A DNA stretch of 64,000 nucleotides, taken from NCBI RefSeq assembly GCF_002878395.1, contig NC_061121.1, forward strand, positions 46,720,649 to 46,784,648. The letters run 5' to 3'. The notes under the pieces are model-generated. The model did no database searches and had not been told where the DNA came from. It saw only the letters and a list, made by a program, of their open reading frames with translations. Each line of letters opens with the position of its first letter. The first letter of the stretch is position 1. This document shows, one piece after another, positions 25,601 through 36,400 of this stretch. Source of the DNA: Capsicum annuum (taxonomy: Eukaryota > Streptophyta > Magnoliopsida > Solanales > Solanaceae). Made by a program: the position numbers and the translations under genes.

Positions 25601-28036
25601 TGGTCGATCTTTAGTTAACTATAATGTGGACCTGAAAATACGCAGTAGAAAATTAAAAGGGCTAAGTACAAGACTACTGATATTTAATCAGCATTCAGAG
25701 AAATCCTTGATATAGAACATAGAAGAAACAGAAACAACAACAACAATATACCCAATATATTCCCACAAAGGGGGGGGCTGGGGAAGGTACGTGTATGCAG
25801 TCCATACCACTACCTCAGAGGTGAGACAGAGAGGTAGTTTCCAATAGACCCCCGGCTCAAGACAAAAACCGTCTAGAAAAGAAATAGTAAAGAACACGAA
25901 ACAATAGGTATTAACACACCACATAATAACATAAACAAGGCTATCACCAAGTAATACAACAAACGATAACACACTCTGAAACAAGGCTAGCACTATGACT
26001 ACTAGCACTATGACTACTAGCACCAAGTAATCTCTCAAGGATTCATTGGTACTGCACTTTTTTTCTTGGCGGGAACGACTTATTATAGAACCCATCTTGT
26101 GTATCTAGATGAAATGGGCAGAATAGCTATTCCAATGCCAAAAATGTAGCATGCCTGACGATGTCAAAGAAACTCTTACAGTTTTTCCTTGCACCATTAT
26201 TGAAATGGTAAGGATGTAGTACTAAAATCATTAGTTCTCTTTATCTGAGGAATAGGAGTGTCAGAAAGTTTTTTCATTCCTTCTATGACATTAAGACACA
26301 AGCCAAGTTTTAAAGTTGGAAAGAAATCTTTCAATTGAGTCATCATGGTTGGATTATGAAACTCTGATCAGACTCTCTAGGCAGAAGACACAAATTTAGC
26401 CAGGCACCTCATGGTTTTGTTTCTGGAGATCAGCTGCACTCAATGCGTGACAATTCCAGTTTTTATTTAGCTCGTTGCTTTTAAAATTATCTTGGGATTC
26501 CTTTGAGGTTGATATAAAGTATAAACTGAATTTAAGTTGCAAAATATACATTAGCCTCCTTCCCAGAGACAGGAAATCTGACTATGAACCTTTTTTGATA
26601 AGTAAATCTGAATATTAAACCTTATTGTCAACAAGTTTTGAAATCAAATACTCACCTTTAAAAAGGAATAGATGATCCAAGAGAACTGCACACGAACTTT
26701 ACCTGAAAAGGGCATGGTACTAGAGTCCCAAAGAGATCTTCGGTAAGATCTGCAGCTCTGATAGAATAGAGTGCATTTTTAAGCCCGCAAGAGAGAAGAT
26801 ATTCTTCTGTATCCTTAGGCATAGCGTAGCCTTTATAAACACTAACAGCAGGATCACATATCTGCCAGAAATAGAAGAGGAAGAAAAAACAATGCATTAT
26901 ATCAATTGCAAGTCTGGAAACTTCATTGTGATAACATATTTCTTCTTTTATTTCTATGCTAATATTTATTTATATTTCATTTGTTATCATATCACTAGAT
27001 TTCACTAAAATAAGCCTACAGCACGGAGAATAGACTATCGACCAAAGTTTCACAGGATTTGACCCCTTCTAATTGTGTAAGAAGTCTAAGAATCCACTGT
27101 GAAGTCATCTCACAAGCATCATCCAATTACTGCAGAAGTCCTATCCATCCGTACTACATGTTCTCAAGTATGCTACCTGGCAATAGGCAGATGAAGTGGC
27201 AAATCCTAACAATATGGAGAGCAGGAGAAGGCATGGTTGCAGAACACGAACTTAGGAAAAATACTTTCTAATGGAAGCATAAACAATTAACTCAATTACC
27301 ACTTTCTTTTATCCTCAAAATCTCACAGCTAGTGTTTTATAAATACAATGAGATCAAAGAATAACTTATAGAAGACAAAATTGCTTACACTACCCTCCTC
27401 TTATGATTAGGACATTCCTAAACGATTGTCATTCACTCAATGTCCTTACCTGAAATTGCAGTTAATAAATGAGGTCAATCTTATTACTACACAAGGTTTT
27501 GACATGGCAGAATCTACCTATGTCAATTAATCATCAAGATTATGAACAAGTAATTTTGTACATACTACATACTGTGTCAATAATTTCTGATGAATAGTAT
27601 TGTACTTTTGTATTTCCCTCGGTAATAAAAGTCATCTACAAACAATAGAACAATTTAAAAACAAATCAATATATGAGTGAAATAACAGTAGTTAGTTAGT
27701 TACCGATGATCCGACTTGGGTTTGGCAATCACTCAAGTTTTTGTACACTCCAACCAGATCTCCTTTCCTAACAACAAAGAAACCACTCTCTTCCTTCATT
27801 GCTGGAGTGGAATCAGAATTCTGCGATTGAGAACTATCTCCACTATGCTTTTTGGACGAATAGCAGCGAACATAAGCTCTATTCAAATATGAGTTGGCAT
27901 CAACTTTTCTAATTCTAGCATGACAAAAGTTTGTCTTCCATGAAAGAGATGGAAATACACAGATTGGACGCTTCACAACAAGATGGCTAGTCCTTGTTAA
28001 TATTGCAGTAGAACATGCATGAAACAAGCTGTTCAT
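19635..28036 (-). CDS. Plant ribonuclease H1, viroplasmin-domain type, predicted organellar (nine coding exons)
   Basis: Spliced gene predicted to cut the RNA strand of RNA:DNA hybrids (R-loops, replication primers). Coding exons in transcript order: 28036-27704, 26861-26703, 25371-25291, 23782-23684, 22854-22759, 22681-22538, 20258-20151, 19786-19735, 19666-19635 (TGA at 19637-19635). All introns are GT-AG; the total is 1104 bp and 367 aa. Residues 1-60 are basic, Ser-rich and poor in acidic residues, ending RCYS, which looks like a mitochondrial or dual transit peptide. Residues 85-137 form the viroplasmin hybrid-binding domain ([33 protein letters not shown]). A charged linker covers 165-224 and the RNase H fold 227-351. 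The four catalytic acidic residues are visible: D233 (LEFDGAS), E273 (HAEYRG), D297 (GDSKLVC) and D347 (SDADQQAN). Domain order matches Arabidopsis RNH1A/B/C; which paralogue this is remains open. A GTG five codons upstream is in frame, but the first ATG is at 28036. No frameshift or stop was seen, so it looks functional. Confidence 0.9.
19838..19947 (-). mobile_element. RTE/TS 3'-end fragment in intron 7
   Basis: The CCCACAAAGTGGCG, GGGAGGGTAGAGTGTACG and GTAGAGAGGCTGTTTC blocks match the TS/RTE terminus in reverse orientation. The tail repeats are lost. Confidence 0.7.
20896..20950 (-). mobile_element. Very short RTE/TS 3'-end fragment in intron 6
   Basis: ACAACAACAACAACAGACCC followed by CCCACAAAGTGGGG and GGTCTGGGG: only the terminal 50 bp of the RTE/TS end. 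This is an extreme 5' truncation. Confidence 0.65.
21119..22188. mobile_element. Non-autonomous Mutator-like element (MITE) in intron 6
   Basis: Terminal inverted repeats pair GGGAAAAGGTTCAAAAT at the left with ATTTTGACCTTTTTCC at the right, and the similarity extends inward for well over 100 bp (CTTTCATCTAT, GCCAAATAT, CTCTTTTTAACAC). A perfect 9-bp direct repeat ATTAAAGAA flanks it (21110-21118 and 22189-22197), the size typical of Mutator-like elements. There is no transposase ORF in the 1070 bp. Confidence 0.75.
22206..22416 (-). mobile_element. tRNA-derived SINE (Solanaceae SolS/TS-like) in intron 6
   Basis: Read on the minus strand it begins near GGATGTGGCCTAGTGGCCA (box A-like). It has a box B-like GTTCAATCCC about 40 bp later and ends in ATAGTTATCAAAAAG with an A-rich tail (a T-rich run at 22207-22229 on the plus strand). 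Length about 210 bp, typical of SINEs. The target duplication was not clear. Confidence 0.65.
23036..23630. mobile_element. Candidate MITE in intron 4
   Basis: Imperfect terminal inverted repeats: AGTCAATCCTCATTGTAGCG on the left against the reverse complement CAGTAAAACCTTGTTATAAC on the right. The internal sequence is AT-rich and non-coding. The superfamily could not be decided and no clear target duplication was seen. Confidence 0.4.
23783..25290. other. Intron 3 of the RNase H1 gene
   Basis: A 1.5-kb intron with GT at 25290-25289 and AG at 23784-23783. No coding content or clear transposon is visible; several short ORFs are chance. Confidence 0.7.
25733..26102 (-). mobile_element. RTE/TS 3'-end copy in intron 2 of the RNase H1 gene
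   Basis: The (AAC)n run at 25733 plus the CCCACAAAG and GAGAGGTAG segments are the reverse complement of the RTE/TS 3' terminus. The match continues through the RTE 3' UTR to the shared CCCATCTTGT. No coding part remains. It contains a short tandem duplication of CTATGACTACTAGCA near 25994-26022. Confidence 0.7.
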
Positions 28037-28067
28037 TCCACAGGACTTCACTCAGATCCACCAGCTT
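28037..28067 (-). promoter_or_regulatory. Probable 5'-UTR end of the RNase H1 gene with splice acceptor
   Basis: Immediately upstream of the ATG, the minus strand reads TTTGTTTTCCAG then AAGCTGG, a good plant acceptor. The start codon therefore probably lies in an exon beginning near 28067, after a 5'-UTR intron of about 1.6 kb. Inference from splice signals only. Confidence 0.45.
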
Positions 28068-28254
28068 CTGGAAAACAAACAGGGAAATTATATCTTTGCT
28101 CATTCAACTAGTATATGAATCCATTTGAAGATAAGAAAATAAACTTATCCTCCATCTAGTTTCCTCTCTTCCACTTCTGCATACACGACATGACCAAGTA
28201 AAAATTGTGCAATTAATAATTTTTGGAATTCTAAAATAAACTCTATTAAGATCA

Positions 28255-28777
28255 AATATTCGGGATAAGGTGGGACCGTGGAATGGGCCTCTGAGGAGGA
28301 CAAGGAACGGGAACCAAGAGATGGTTCAGGCATATCAATAGGAGATGCACAAATGCCCCAATAAGGACGTGTGAGAGGCTGATACTTGAGGGCCTCGGGA
28401 GAGGTAGAGGTAGGTGGATGCAGTATTGAGGAGAGGTGAACAGACAAGAAATAGCAAGCCCCAGCTTACCGAGGACATCACCCCTAATAGGAGTGTGTGG
28501 AAGTCGAGGATTAGGGTAGAAAGCTAGTAGTAGGTAGTTTCGCTTTTTGCTTTTCCTTACCAATAGTATTAGTACTATTTTCAGTTTTTTTTTTTTAAAA
28601 TTACTTTGTATTTCTCATTCTTAGTTTTCTATTACTACTTATTGTCTCTTGTGCTTCAGTTTCTTTCTATGTTGTTGTTACTGCTTATCAGAAACAACCC
28701 GCAAAGTAAGGTCTGCGTACACTCTATCCTCCCCAGACCTTGCTTGAGGGATTACATTGAATATATTGTTGTTGTTG
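28255..28777 (+). mobile_element. 5'-truncated RTE LINE with target-site duplication, in the probable 5'-UTR intron
   Basis: From 28322 the plus strand reads as a decayed RTE ORF2 C-terminus (WFRHINRRC, ERLILEG) with internal stops. A 3' UTR follows, then the TS-like end (AAGGTCTGCGTACACTC) and (GTT)n at 28767-28779. A direct repeat TTAAGATCA flanks it (28246-28254 and 28778-28786) and defines the insertion. Confidence 0.75.
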
Positions 28778-28786
28778 TTAAGATCA

Positions 28787-29189
28787 GAGACTAATATTTA
28801 TAAGAACTAGTTAATGTATTTATAAGAACTTTTTAATGCTCGTTTAGTGAAATTAACTTTTTCTTCTATTTTATGCCATTAGCTAGAAAACAAAGAATAG
28901 CAAAGCAGAGTTTAATGTTTAATTTACAGGCAAATTAGGGAGGATTCTTCCAGACATTATCAGACTCAGCTGGGACGAGATTGAACAGTTCCAAGATTAG
29001 AAGCTGCAATTCCCAAAAAAAAAAAGGGAAATCAAGACAAGAGAATCTGTAGAGGGAACTATACTTTGAACTCAACTAAGTTCACTGACTGATTATAAGT
29101 ACTAAATTGCTCATTTTCTTGTTTCTTTTTACAGTCCAAACATAAATAATTTTAAAAAATTACCGTAACAGGGTACTAGTTAATTTCCC
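28787..29189. other. Unannotated part of the probable 5'-UTR intron
   Basis: AT-rich, with no repeat boundary or ORF seen. A block around 28930-29000 is less AT-rich and could hold an alternative non-coding exon. Confidence 0.35.
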
Positions 29190-29340
29190 CTTTTAAAAAG
29201 GTCAGACAGGCGTACTAAAGCTCCCGCTCTGTGCAGGTCTAGGGAGGAGCCGGACCAACACAAGCGTCTATATATGCAGCCCTGCTTGCATATTTGCCTG
29301 TTTTCATGAATTACTCACGACCTTCTGCTCCCTTTTTGTA
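29190..29340 (-). mobile_element. Decayed Au-type SINE fragment
   Basis: Blocks CTAAAGCTCCCGCTCTG, GGGAGGAGCCGGACCA, CTATATATGCAGCCCTGC and CCTGTTTTCATGA align in order with the better copy at 55597-55801 (minus orientation). The internal promoter end is eroded. Confidence 0.55.
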
Positions 29341-29679
29341 TCATTAATAGAAAAAACCAACATTCTATTTTATTTACACCTTTATTACATACCAGCACAT
29401 ACAACGGACAGCTTAAAGGTTAAATTTTCAAGAATAGCATGGAGGATTTATCTTCCTACCGCCCTCAAAATCCAAACTTTAAGTCAATATGAACAGTATC
29501 AAGAACAGAACTCCATAAAATGCAAACTTTAAGAGAAAAACTCTAAAGGGTGTTCACAAAATTGAAAACGAATTAATCTTGTAAAATATTTAGAATCCTA
29601 AATTGTTGGTTTGGGGGGTCAAAATGGATCATCAAATGAAGGTGTTTAACAAGAACAGAAAACATACCCCTTCAATTAC

Positions 29680-29765
29680 CAGATGAAACTGAGGTGTTGT
29701 TGAGTAAGACCTTGAAGCATGAAAAAGAAGGCATGAAGAGAGTGTATGAGTGAGCGATGGAGGTG
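29680..29765 (-). promoter_or_regulatory. Candidate non-coding first exon of the RNase H1 gene
   Basis: On the minus strand this stretch is CT-rich, like many plant 5' UTRs, and ends CATCTG followed by GTAATTG, a plausible donor at 29679-29678. Joined to the acceptor at 28067 it would place an intron over 28068-29679. It contains an ATG near 29736 that would open a short upstream reading frame. The transcription start and any TATA box could not be located. Confidence 0.35.
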
Positions 29766-29992
29766 GGTGGGGGCGTGGGTAGGGGGTTTAGAGTTATGGG
29801 TGAGATGGGGTGGGGTAGGGAAGTGGGTGGGTGAGACGGGGGAGTAGGGTAATGGGTGGGTGAGATGGGGTAAGTGGGGTAGTTGGGTGAGTGGGGGTGG
29901 GTAGGTGTAACTTTTCATCAGCAGTAGGATAGTACGAGTTTAGCCTTTGCGTGGGTGCGTGGTTGGGGGGGTGGGTGAGGGGTTCGGGGTTG
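29755..29992 (+). repeat. G-rich tract upstream of the RNase H1 gene (potential G-quadruplexes)
   Basis: About 240 bp very rich in GGG/GGGG runs separated by 1-6 bases (GTGGG, GGTGGGG, GAGATGGGG units) on the plus strand, so C-rich on the sense strand of the minus-strand gene. The base composition is unlike the AT-rich surroundings. It lies at or just upstream of the probable first exon. Confidence 0.7.
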
Positions 29993-30213
29993 GCTGGTTA
30001 ATCCAGTTTAGTTTAGTTTAGTTAATTAATCCGGTCTGATTCCGGTTCAGTAATCTTGTCAATTTTTCTTTCTTATCCTTTTGATATTTTATTGAACAGG
30101 AATTTTTTTTTTTACTTTTGGGGTAACATTGTTCGATTAGTAGAAATAAAAAAGTATGTGGTAGAATAAAACAAAAAGATATAAGAAGAAAATGATATTG
30201 AGAATATCAAATT
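29993..30213. other. AT-rich spacer between the G-rich tract and the copia LTR
   Basis: Contains AGTTTAGTTTAGTTTAGTTA tandem pentamers at 30007-30026. No gene seen. Confidence 0.5.
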
Positions 30214-30386
30214 TGTTATAAATGTATTACCATATATATTGAATGCCTATTTATGAAAAAGTTATAAAATTAACTTTGAAATAAAGGAGTTTTCTCCGTT
30301 GTATAAAATAACGGAAGAATTTCTCAACAGAAATAAAGAATTACTCTCTCTTCATTCTTCTTGTTCTTACTTTATATTTTATAATA
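30214..30386 (+). mobile_element. 5' LTR of a Ty1/copia retrotransposon
   Basis: It begins TGTTATAAATGTATTA, contains GGAGTTTTCTCCGTTGTATAAA (TATA-like), and ends TTTATAATA. This matches the layout of a common short-LTR copia family. About 173 bp. The copia gag and pol pieces downstream, in the same orientation, support it. Confidence 0.6.
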
Positions 30387-30402
30387 CGTTATCAACACGA
30401 GT
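30387..30402 (+). other. Primer-binding-site region of the copia element
   Basis: CGTTATCAACACGAG directly after the LTR corresponds to the TTATCAGCACGA-type site next to the 5' LTR in this copia family. The cognate tRNA was not verified. Confidence 0.45.
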
Positions 30403-30985
30403 CTCTAACCATCTTTTATCTCCTATCTTTTGATCATAAGTAATTTGTTTATAATATATCTTCACAATGGTAAGAATATCATTTTACTTGTTCTTAATTA
30501 ATATTCTTATCATTACTTGTTAGTAACTTAGCAGATTCTATTTATTATGTTCTATGTAAAATACTGTAATTTATATTATTGAGATTTATCTCACTAATTT
30601 TTTTTTTGTCCTACTCACTTTTGATAGGTTCAAATATATTGGACATCATGAGTTTGTTATTAAACAGATACAACTCTATTGAAATTTTTGGATCTAAGAA
30701 AACCTAATTGGTTCGAAATTATTTATGTTTTAAATTTGTTCTTGAAGAACAATATTTTTAATAGGTATAATGATGGATTTAGCCTCATCATATTAAAAGG
30801 GTAAGACATTAGAGTAGAGTCCCGATACATTATGATGATAAGATAATTCAATCCTCCCCGAGAGGTACTTCTATTGAGTCCAAATTTCACCGATTTATAA
30901 CCTAAGTCGTCTTTATATAGATAAGAAATTGAGTTTGAATCTTAATGCAATATATTGATGATTTAATGATAGATAAGGCAAATAA
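30403..30985 (+). pseudogene. Copia leader and gag remnant, 5' of the L1-A insertion
   Basis: Mostly decayed. The last stretch (30945-30985) reads DDLMIDKAN, which fits the copia gag segment just before the conserved NHE motif. That motif appears at 37680 after the L1 insertion. In this frame an intact-looking ORF runs artificially from copia gag into L1 ORF1. Confidence 0.5.
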
Positions 30986-31009
30986 AATAAATTCTAGAGA
31001 GAGAAAGAC

Positions 31010-31850
31010 TAGCTTCTCACTAAACTCTCACAATTCTCAAATTACGTCGATGAACAATCCGGTCCCTTTCGAACCCCCTGACACCTCTCCCAACCAAATG
31101 GATATTGAAACCACAAGCAAACCTTCCTACAAAGAAATACTGAAGAATGAAATAGTAACCCCTAAACTCAACCGATTCCCGAACCTCTTGACTCAACCAA
31201 GCGAAGCTTTGGGGGAGGAGATCGGGGAAATAATTCAACTTACTCCCAAGGAGAAAATCCGGCTATACGCCCCATGGAAGTACTCCATGATCATCAAAGC
31301 GGTAGGCTGGAAATTCAATCATCAATACTTGAAAACAAAAATCATAGATCTATGGAAACTGAAAGAACAATTTGCCCTTATAGATCTGGGTCGCGATTAT
31401 TACACAATCAAATTGAATGACGAAGCATCGCAACAACAAATTACTCAGGAAGGCCCATGTTTTGTGTTCGGATCATACTTATCGGTACGCATCTGAAACC
31501 AAACTTTGTCCCAAAAGACTCACAGATCGAATCAACAACGATTTGGTTGAGACTGCCACACCTACCAATGGAATTTTATGATGCCCATATCTTAGAGAAG
31601 GTTGGGAGGAGGATAAAAAAACTTATCAAAGTAGACGCATGCACCTCCTCCACGCTTAGAGGGAGGTATGCAAAGTAGACGCATGCACCTCCTCCATACT
31701 CAGAGGGAGGTATGCTAGAATTTGCGTCCAAATCCCCCTAAATACCCCCATGAGGACCTCAGTCACCATAGGGACTCACTACCAACCAATCGTATATAAA
31801 GAAAATGGCTTTCTCTGCAATGCTATGGAAGACTAGGGCATACTACAAAT
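31010..31850 (+). pseudogene. L1-A ORF1 (gag-like, DUF4283 domain)
   Basis: After an acidic, Pro-rich N-terminus, 31250-31495 encodes a DUF4283-type fold (WKYSMIIKAVGWKFNHQYLK, DLWKLKEQFALIDLG, EGPCFVFGSYL). A frameshift at about 31490 leads into IWLRLPHLPMEFYD and ILEKVGRRIKKLIKVD, with a stop at 31676. The zinc knuckle expected after ENGFLC (31800) is lost: the following residues read NAMED and then a stop. A tandem duplication of about 45 bp (31637-31722) disrupts the RGRYA segment. ORF1 proteins of plant L1s bind the element RNA; this one cannot be complete. Confidence 0.8.
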
Positions 31851-33420
31851 TGCCCTTTCACCAACCCAGTGACCACACCAACAGAGGAGAATTCATCAAC
31901 ACCGGAGCAACTAAAACAAGAGGAGGAATAGAGAACGGTAGAGTTTGCAAAGAAAAGAAAACAACAGAGAAATCCTCCTAACGGTAAGCAAGGCTTCCCA
32001 AAACGTAAAAGTAAAGATGTTCGATGCAAAGTCAGGTAAGTTACTTGAAACCCGCCACTTTCAATACTCTTAGGCGCCTCAGAATCATGACGGAGGCCAC
32101 AGAGTAGGGAAACCCTTCAATGCCCAATCTTCGATTGGGCGGCCCATAAAAAATGGGCCAACTCGGAAGCCTCAACAAGTGGACAAAATCAAATGGGGTG
32201 TTGGGCTCACAGCTAAGCCCAAAAAACACTCACAGAAAAAGACCCACTAGCAATAGGCTGGAGGATTTAGACCATCTGGGCCAAAATCTATTAGGTCCAT
32301 CACCTGAAGGGAGTCAACCCACTACGGGTCAAGACCCCAATTCTGACTTAATTAAAAATTCCCCTATTAATCAACTCAACCATGTCAGCGTAAAAGGCAA
32401 TGCGATTCTTGCCACTGAAGCTGACATGTCCCACTGCCATGTCACCTCCCTTTTCTCGTCAAATACTCAACCGTCTCTCTTACACCCAGGAAATATGCCG
32501 GCGCCTTTCACCTACAATGATACTATTGTCACTTCCTAAGGCTTGGCATTAATTACAAGTAATGATGATAATGATAAAAGTAAACCAAAGGTTATGGACC
32601 TGGATATTTGTCCAAATAACCTTCCCTCCAAAGACTTCTCTGTGAATCCAAACCAATTCTCTTCCTCCCCAGCTCTCTCATAAAACAAAGACAATAGAAA
32701 ACCCACATCTAAATGCAATAGCATTCCTAACAGAACCACTGAGTTCGAACCACCAACCAATCTCATAGTTGGAGATGGGATTTTCACAAACGTCAATCCC
32801 TCTAAGATTGATGCTGGAAGGAAAATAACTCACTCTATTCATATAAGACCCTCACTACCTTGCCTAACTACCTTGGGTCTTAGGGCATGGGAACCTTAAC
32901 ACTAGAAATAATTGCAGAAGAAATGAACCTTATGACCTAATGCCTCCCTTTCTTCCCACCAAAGAACCAATCACTGTTGGAGAAGGGTCCAACTTTTGTA
33001 CCATCCTTTGGGGCCACCCCACAGTCATCAAACAACAATCCTCAGAACCCCCCAAATAAAAGCTCATTATTCCTAGAGATGGAGGAGAAAAAAAACTCTC
33101 AAAGCTATTCAAGACAACAATAAGGAGATTGAGAAAATCCTTGCATCTCTAAAACCTCCAAAAGTAGACGTCTTAACTCTAGAAAGACCTCTCAATCATT
33201 TCTTTGAGGATCTTATCATCAAAATGATACTAATTTTGCTGCCCATCAAACTAAACAAGTTCAATCTCAAGATTCTACCTCCATTGAAAGACATCTTCTT
33301 CCAAATCAAGATGGAACCTCTGTCCAAGAAAAGAAAGAAACCAACTCCCTCCCAGGCCACAACTCATCTAGGGAAAGGGAAAAGAATTCCGATGGAAAAC
33401 AATAAACAAACCAATAAATG

Positions 33421-36400
33421 ATGAAGAACTGTATCATTTGGAATGTTAAGGGTGCCAACAGTGCAGCTTTTAAAAGGCATTGAAAAACCATGATCCAAAT
33501 ACACATGCCTCCCCTTCTTACTCTATTAGAAACTAGGATGGTTAATCACACAAATCTGGTAGAGGAACTAGGCTATAATAGCAAGATCTAATTCCTAGCA
33601 GCAGGCTCCTCCGGGGGCATTGTCATCATGTGGGATTGTGCAAACCTTAGCATCAATGACATTATTATTTACCCTCAGGCTATCCATGTCTTTGTGAAGG
33701 TAATTAACTCTAACTCTTCTTGTTTTTTTTTTTTACAGCTATTTATGCCAGTAATACCTTTAAGGAGAGAAAGATCCTCTAGCAGAATCTCATTAACTTT
33801 GCTGATAACATTAAAGACCTCCCCCAAAATCCTTGGCTAATTGGGGGAGACTTTAATGAAATTCTTAGGGCCTCCGAGAAGTTTGAAGGAAATCATTTAA
33901 ATAATAATAGAGCCTCCCACTTTTGGAACTGCATTAATCTTTGTAGTCTTATTGACCTTAGCTTTAAGGGGGGCAAATACACTTGGACTAACAAAAGGTA
34001 CAGAAATAGAAGTGGTTTTATTCTTGAAAGGCTTGACAGATGCCTAGCTAACAATTCCTGGATCAATCGATTCCCCCAGGCTTCTGTCTCCTATCTTCCC
34101 AGATGCCACTCAGATCACTGTCCTTTATTAGTGAATTTGCAGAAAAATACCCCTAGACCTCAGAAGCCATTTAGGTTAGAGACCACGTGGTGATCTCATC
34201 CCCTAGTCAAATCCATTGTTCAAGCCTCCTTCCCCTCTGACATCTCCTTAGCTGAAGCCATCCCCAATTTTGAGATTGAAATCTCTAACTGGAATAAGGA
34301 AGTGTTTGGTAACATCTTTAAGAGGAAAAAACACATCCTTACTAGACTTGAGCGAATTTAAAAGTCCTTAAATTATCCCCACAGCCTCTTTCTCCAGACC
34401 CTTGAATCTCAACTCTCAAAGGAGTTCAGTGAGATCCTAAAACATGAACAGGAATTCTGGAGAATCAAATCCAGGATAAACTGGCTGGCTGAGAGAGACT
34501 CCAATACCAGATTCTTTCATACCTCTACCCTCAATAGGAGGAGAAGGAACAACATATCTGCTCTTAAAGATGATAATGGGAATTGTAGCTATTCCCAGGA
34601 GGAAATCAATTCTGAGATCCTCAAATTCTACTCCAATCTCTTCTCCTCTGAGCATCATAACAGCCCCATTAGATACCAACACAACCCCTCTTCCAAAGGC
34701 TCTGTCAGAACTGAAGACTACTAAATACTTGACTCTATTCCCTCACCTATAGAAATTAGGAAGGTTGTCTTCTTCTTCAAACACACCAAATCCCCCAGTC
34801 CAGATGGCCTTCACCCCCTCTTTTATCAAAAGTTCTGGGATATCCTGGGCCCCTCACCATCCAATTCTACATCAAAACCTTCTCATCCATGAGAATGGAA
34901 AGCAAAGTCAACTCCACTTACCTTTGTCTCATTCCTAAGTGTCCCAATGCCGCTAGTTTGAGAAACTTTAGACCCATTGGCCTTTGTAACACTCAACACA
35001 AGATAGTTGCAAAAATTATAGCTACTAGACTCAAACCTTTCCCGACTAACATAATTGGTCCTACTCAGTCTAGCTTCCTACCAAATATAAGGACCTCTGA
35101 TAATGCCATCATCATCTAGGAGGTGATCTCCCACTTTAGAAAGATGAAAGGTAAAAAAGCCAACATGATTATAAAATTGATCTTGAAAAGGCTTTTGATA
35201 GAATTGAATGGTCCTTTGTGAGACAAGCCCTTCACTTTTTCAACATCTCGCCAGGCTTACCAATCTCATTATGTCTTGCATCTCTTCTCCCTGTATCTCT
35301 ATTCTGATAAATAGAAATAAAATTGAGTCTTTCAAACCAACCAGAGGGATAAGACAGGTGGATCCCCTCTCTCCTTATATTTTCATCATATGCATGGAGT
35401 TACTATCCAGGAGAATTGATCATGAGGTTGATATCCTCAACTGGAAACCCATAGCTATTAGTAAAAGAGGCCCAAAAATCTCTCACCTCTTTTTTGCTGA
35501 TGGCCTCACTCTTTTTGCTGAAGCCAATGAGACAAATTGCTGGACCATTAAGAATACCCTCCAAAGCTTCAGCCAATATTCTGGACAAAAGATTAACCAC
35601 CTCAAGTCCAAAGTCCTCTTCTCCAAAAATTGTAACCAGGGAGATATAACAACCCTCTTTTTTATCCTTAATATTGAGCCTAAGAAAAACTTTGGGAAAT
35701 ACTTGGGATTTCCCATCTTCACTCAAAAGCCTTGTACCAATGATTTTTCATTCATCGTGGACAATCTCAATTCCAAGCTAGCTGGTTGGAAAACAAATTT
35801 CATCAACCTAGCAGGCAAACCATCCTCACTAAATCCTCCCTGAGAAACATTCCAACCCATGTCATGCAATACATCTCTCTCCCTTCTAACATCCACAAAA
35901 TTCAAAGAAATTTTTTTTGGGGATCAACTGTTGAGAAAAGGAAGATTCACCTTATAAAATGGGACACCATTACCACCCCTAAGGACAAAAGAGGCTTGGA
36001 TTTCCAAAAATTCATCATCAAGAATGATACCATGCTGGCCAGTCTAGCATGGAGGCTCAACAAATACCCTCAGACCTTTAAGACAAACATTCTTCTTAGA
36101 AAATAGTACCAGGCTAGCAGATGCCCATTCTGAACCTGGAAAAACATCACTAGGAGATGGGACATATATAGAAAAACCTCCTCCTGGGTTATGCATACAG
36201 GGGAGAAAGTGAATTTTCAATTGATAGATGGATTCCCCACCATGAACCTTCTAGGAGCATTATCCAGGGACCCCTTTCCCTGGATCATGAATCCACCAAG
36301 CTCTCTAAGATTTGGAACAAAGAGAACTGGACTCTCAACAACCTCCCAATGAAAATCCTCCAGCAGATTCTTCACTCTATCCAATCCTCTTTCACTCCTA

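Noticed and set aside
29676..29918. Pro/Thr/His-rich minus-strand ORF
   Set aside because: Translation of the C-rich strand of the G-rich tract; compositional artefact.
30007..30026. TTTAG pentamer repeats as interstitial telomere
   Set aside because: The unit is AGTTT, not the plant telomere heptamer TTTAGGG, and only a few copies are present.
35723..36106. Short ORFs on both strands within L1-A
   Set aside because: Shadows or frameshifted pieces of L1 ORF2, not separate genes.
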